Made by a program: the position numbers and the translations under genes
The notes under the pieces: model-generated
What the model was told of the DNA's origin: nothing
What the model saw: the letters and a program-made list of their open reading frames with translations, nothing else
Databases searched by the model: none
Source of the DNA: Bacteroidota bacterium
GTDB taxonomy: Bacteria > Bacteroidota > Ignavibacteria > UBA10030 > UBA8401
Assembly: GCA_030824175.1 (NCBI GenBank)
Contig: JAVBYH010000386.1
Span: 1-14,684, forward strand
DNA: 14,684 nt
Reading direction: 5' to 3'
Part shown: in pieces, positions 14,130 through 14,684 of the stretch
Position numbering within the stretch: the stretch's first letter is position 1
Layout: each line of letters opens with the position of its first letter

Positions 14130-14684
14130 ATGAAATCATTACTTCGCCTTTTACCATATCTGAGAAAATACAGGACGACGCTCTTCTGGGGGCTCGTGAC
14201 GGTTGTTGTCAGCAATTCGTTCAGTGTGGCCACCCCGTTCTTCATCGGGAAGGCCATCGATACGCTGAAGGCGGGACTCGATTCGCACACGCTCAGCCAT
14301 TCGGACTTGCTGCTCTATGCCGGGCTGATCGTGCTGTTCTCCCTCGCCGCCGGCATCATGTCCTATCTGACGCGGCAGACGATCATCGTCGTCTCGCGCC
14401 TCATCGAGTTCGACCTGCGGAACGACTTCCTCGCCCATCTGCAGACGCTGCCGCTCACGTTCTTTCAGAACACCCCCACGGGTGATCTGATGGCGCACGC
14501 CACGAACGACATCAACGCTGTCCGCAACGTGCTGGGACCCGGCATCATGTATCCCTCAGACACGCTCATGACGTTCTCGATGGCGCTCACGATGATGCTC
14601 CTCACAGACTGGCAGCTCACGCTGATGGCGCTCGTGCCGCTGCCGCTCGTGTCCGTCGCCGTCTATAAGCTCGGCAAGGTGATA
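14130..14684 (+). CDS. ABC transporter, fused permease/ATPase type, N-terminal part (3' end outside window)
   Basis: An open frame from the ATG at 14130 runs to the window edge without a stop (185 codons). It encodes the start of an ABC-type exporter membrane domain, the MsbA/MdlB-like half-transporter family that normally carries the ATPase on the same chain (about 580-600 residues). It opens MKSLLRLLPYLRKYRTTLFW, then a first membrane span ending TPFFIGKAIDT, a second span (LLLYAGLIVLFSLAAGIMSY), and then the cytosolic loop with FDLRNDFLAHLQTLPLTFF and TGDLMAHATNDINAVRN. These are strong family signatures. Third and fourth spans lie near residues 130-180. No clear Shine-Dalgarno sequence precedes the ATG. 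The substrate cannot be told, and the ATPase domain is expected beyond the window but not seen. Members often come as adjacent pairs. Confidence 0.92.
   Translation, partial: MKSLLRLLPYLRKYRTTLFWGLVTVVVSNSFSVATPFFIGKAIDTLKAGLDSHTLSHSDLLLYAGLIVLFSLAAGIMSYLTRQTIIVVSRLIEFDLRNDFLAHLQTLPLTFFQNTPTGDLMAHATNDINAVRNVLGPGIMYPSDTLMTFSMALTMMLLTDWQLTLMALVPLPLVSVAVYKLGKVI

Overview
This is a chromosomal window of roughly 55-60% G+C, carrying mostly housekeeping genes with high coding density and few gaps. The gene families and promoter signals suggest a Bacteroidota or wider FCB-group bacterium, possibly an Ignavibacteria, Kapabacteria or Chlorobi-like lineage. Three things support this: a BshC bacillithiol-synthesis gene, candidate promoters of the Bacteroidota type (TTTG, about 20 bases, TAnnTTTG), and a small PurL of the type that works with separate PurS and PurQ. 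The taxonomic call is inference and no species can be named.

Layout. Bases 1-1819 (+) hold the end of a nucleoside diphosphate kinase gene (ndk), a Nudix hydrolase with a degenerate Nudix box, and diaminopimelate epimerase (dapF). Bases 1820-1959 are a convergent gap with consecutive hairpins and a probable terminator. Bases 1960-7629 (-) form a tightly packed four-gene operon transcribed yqeY, cvpA, mutS2, purL, with gaps of 6, 0 and 27 bases. Bases 7630-7821 are a divergent promoter region. On the + strand follow bshC, a secreted GH20-like glycosidase, a YgiQ-type radical SAM gene, and the first 185 codons of an ABC transporter gene cut by the window edge. That last frame has no stop in the window, so a search for closed reading frames misses it.

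The most notable non-coding feature is a 79-bp twin-hairpin element present twice in the same orientation (9467-9545 and 12206-12284; 74 of 79 bases identical). The two copies bracket the GH20-like gene exactly. Each copy has two perfect 9-bp stems with 3-base loops and 12-bp perfect terminal inverted repeats, and all five differences fall in the spacer between the hairpins. This looks like a REP/BIME-like or MITE-like non-autonomous repeat; no transposase is visible here.

How the genes relate: Ndk and PurL serve nucleotide metabolism; DapF makes meso-diaminopimelate for peptidoglycan and lysine; MutS2 acts in DNA maintenance or rescue of collided ribosomes; BshC completes bacillithiol. The GH20-like enzyme is the only clearly accessory gene. 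I found no CRISPR array, tRNA, rRNA, prophage or complete insertion sequence, and no new multi-gene system. The candidate novelties are the paired repeat, an A+T-rich patch inside mutS2, a structured convergent intergenic region, and altered catalytic motifs in two enzymes.
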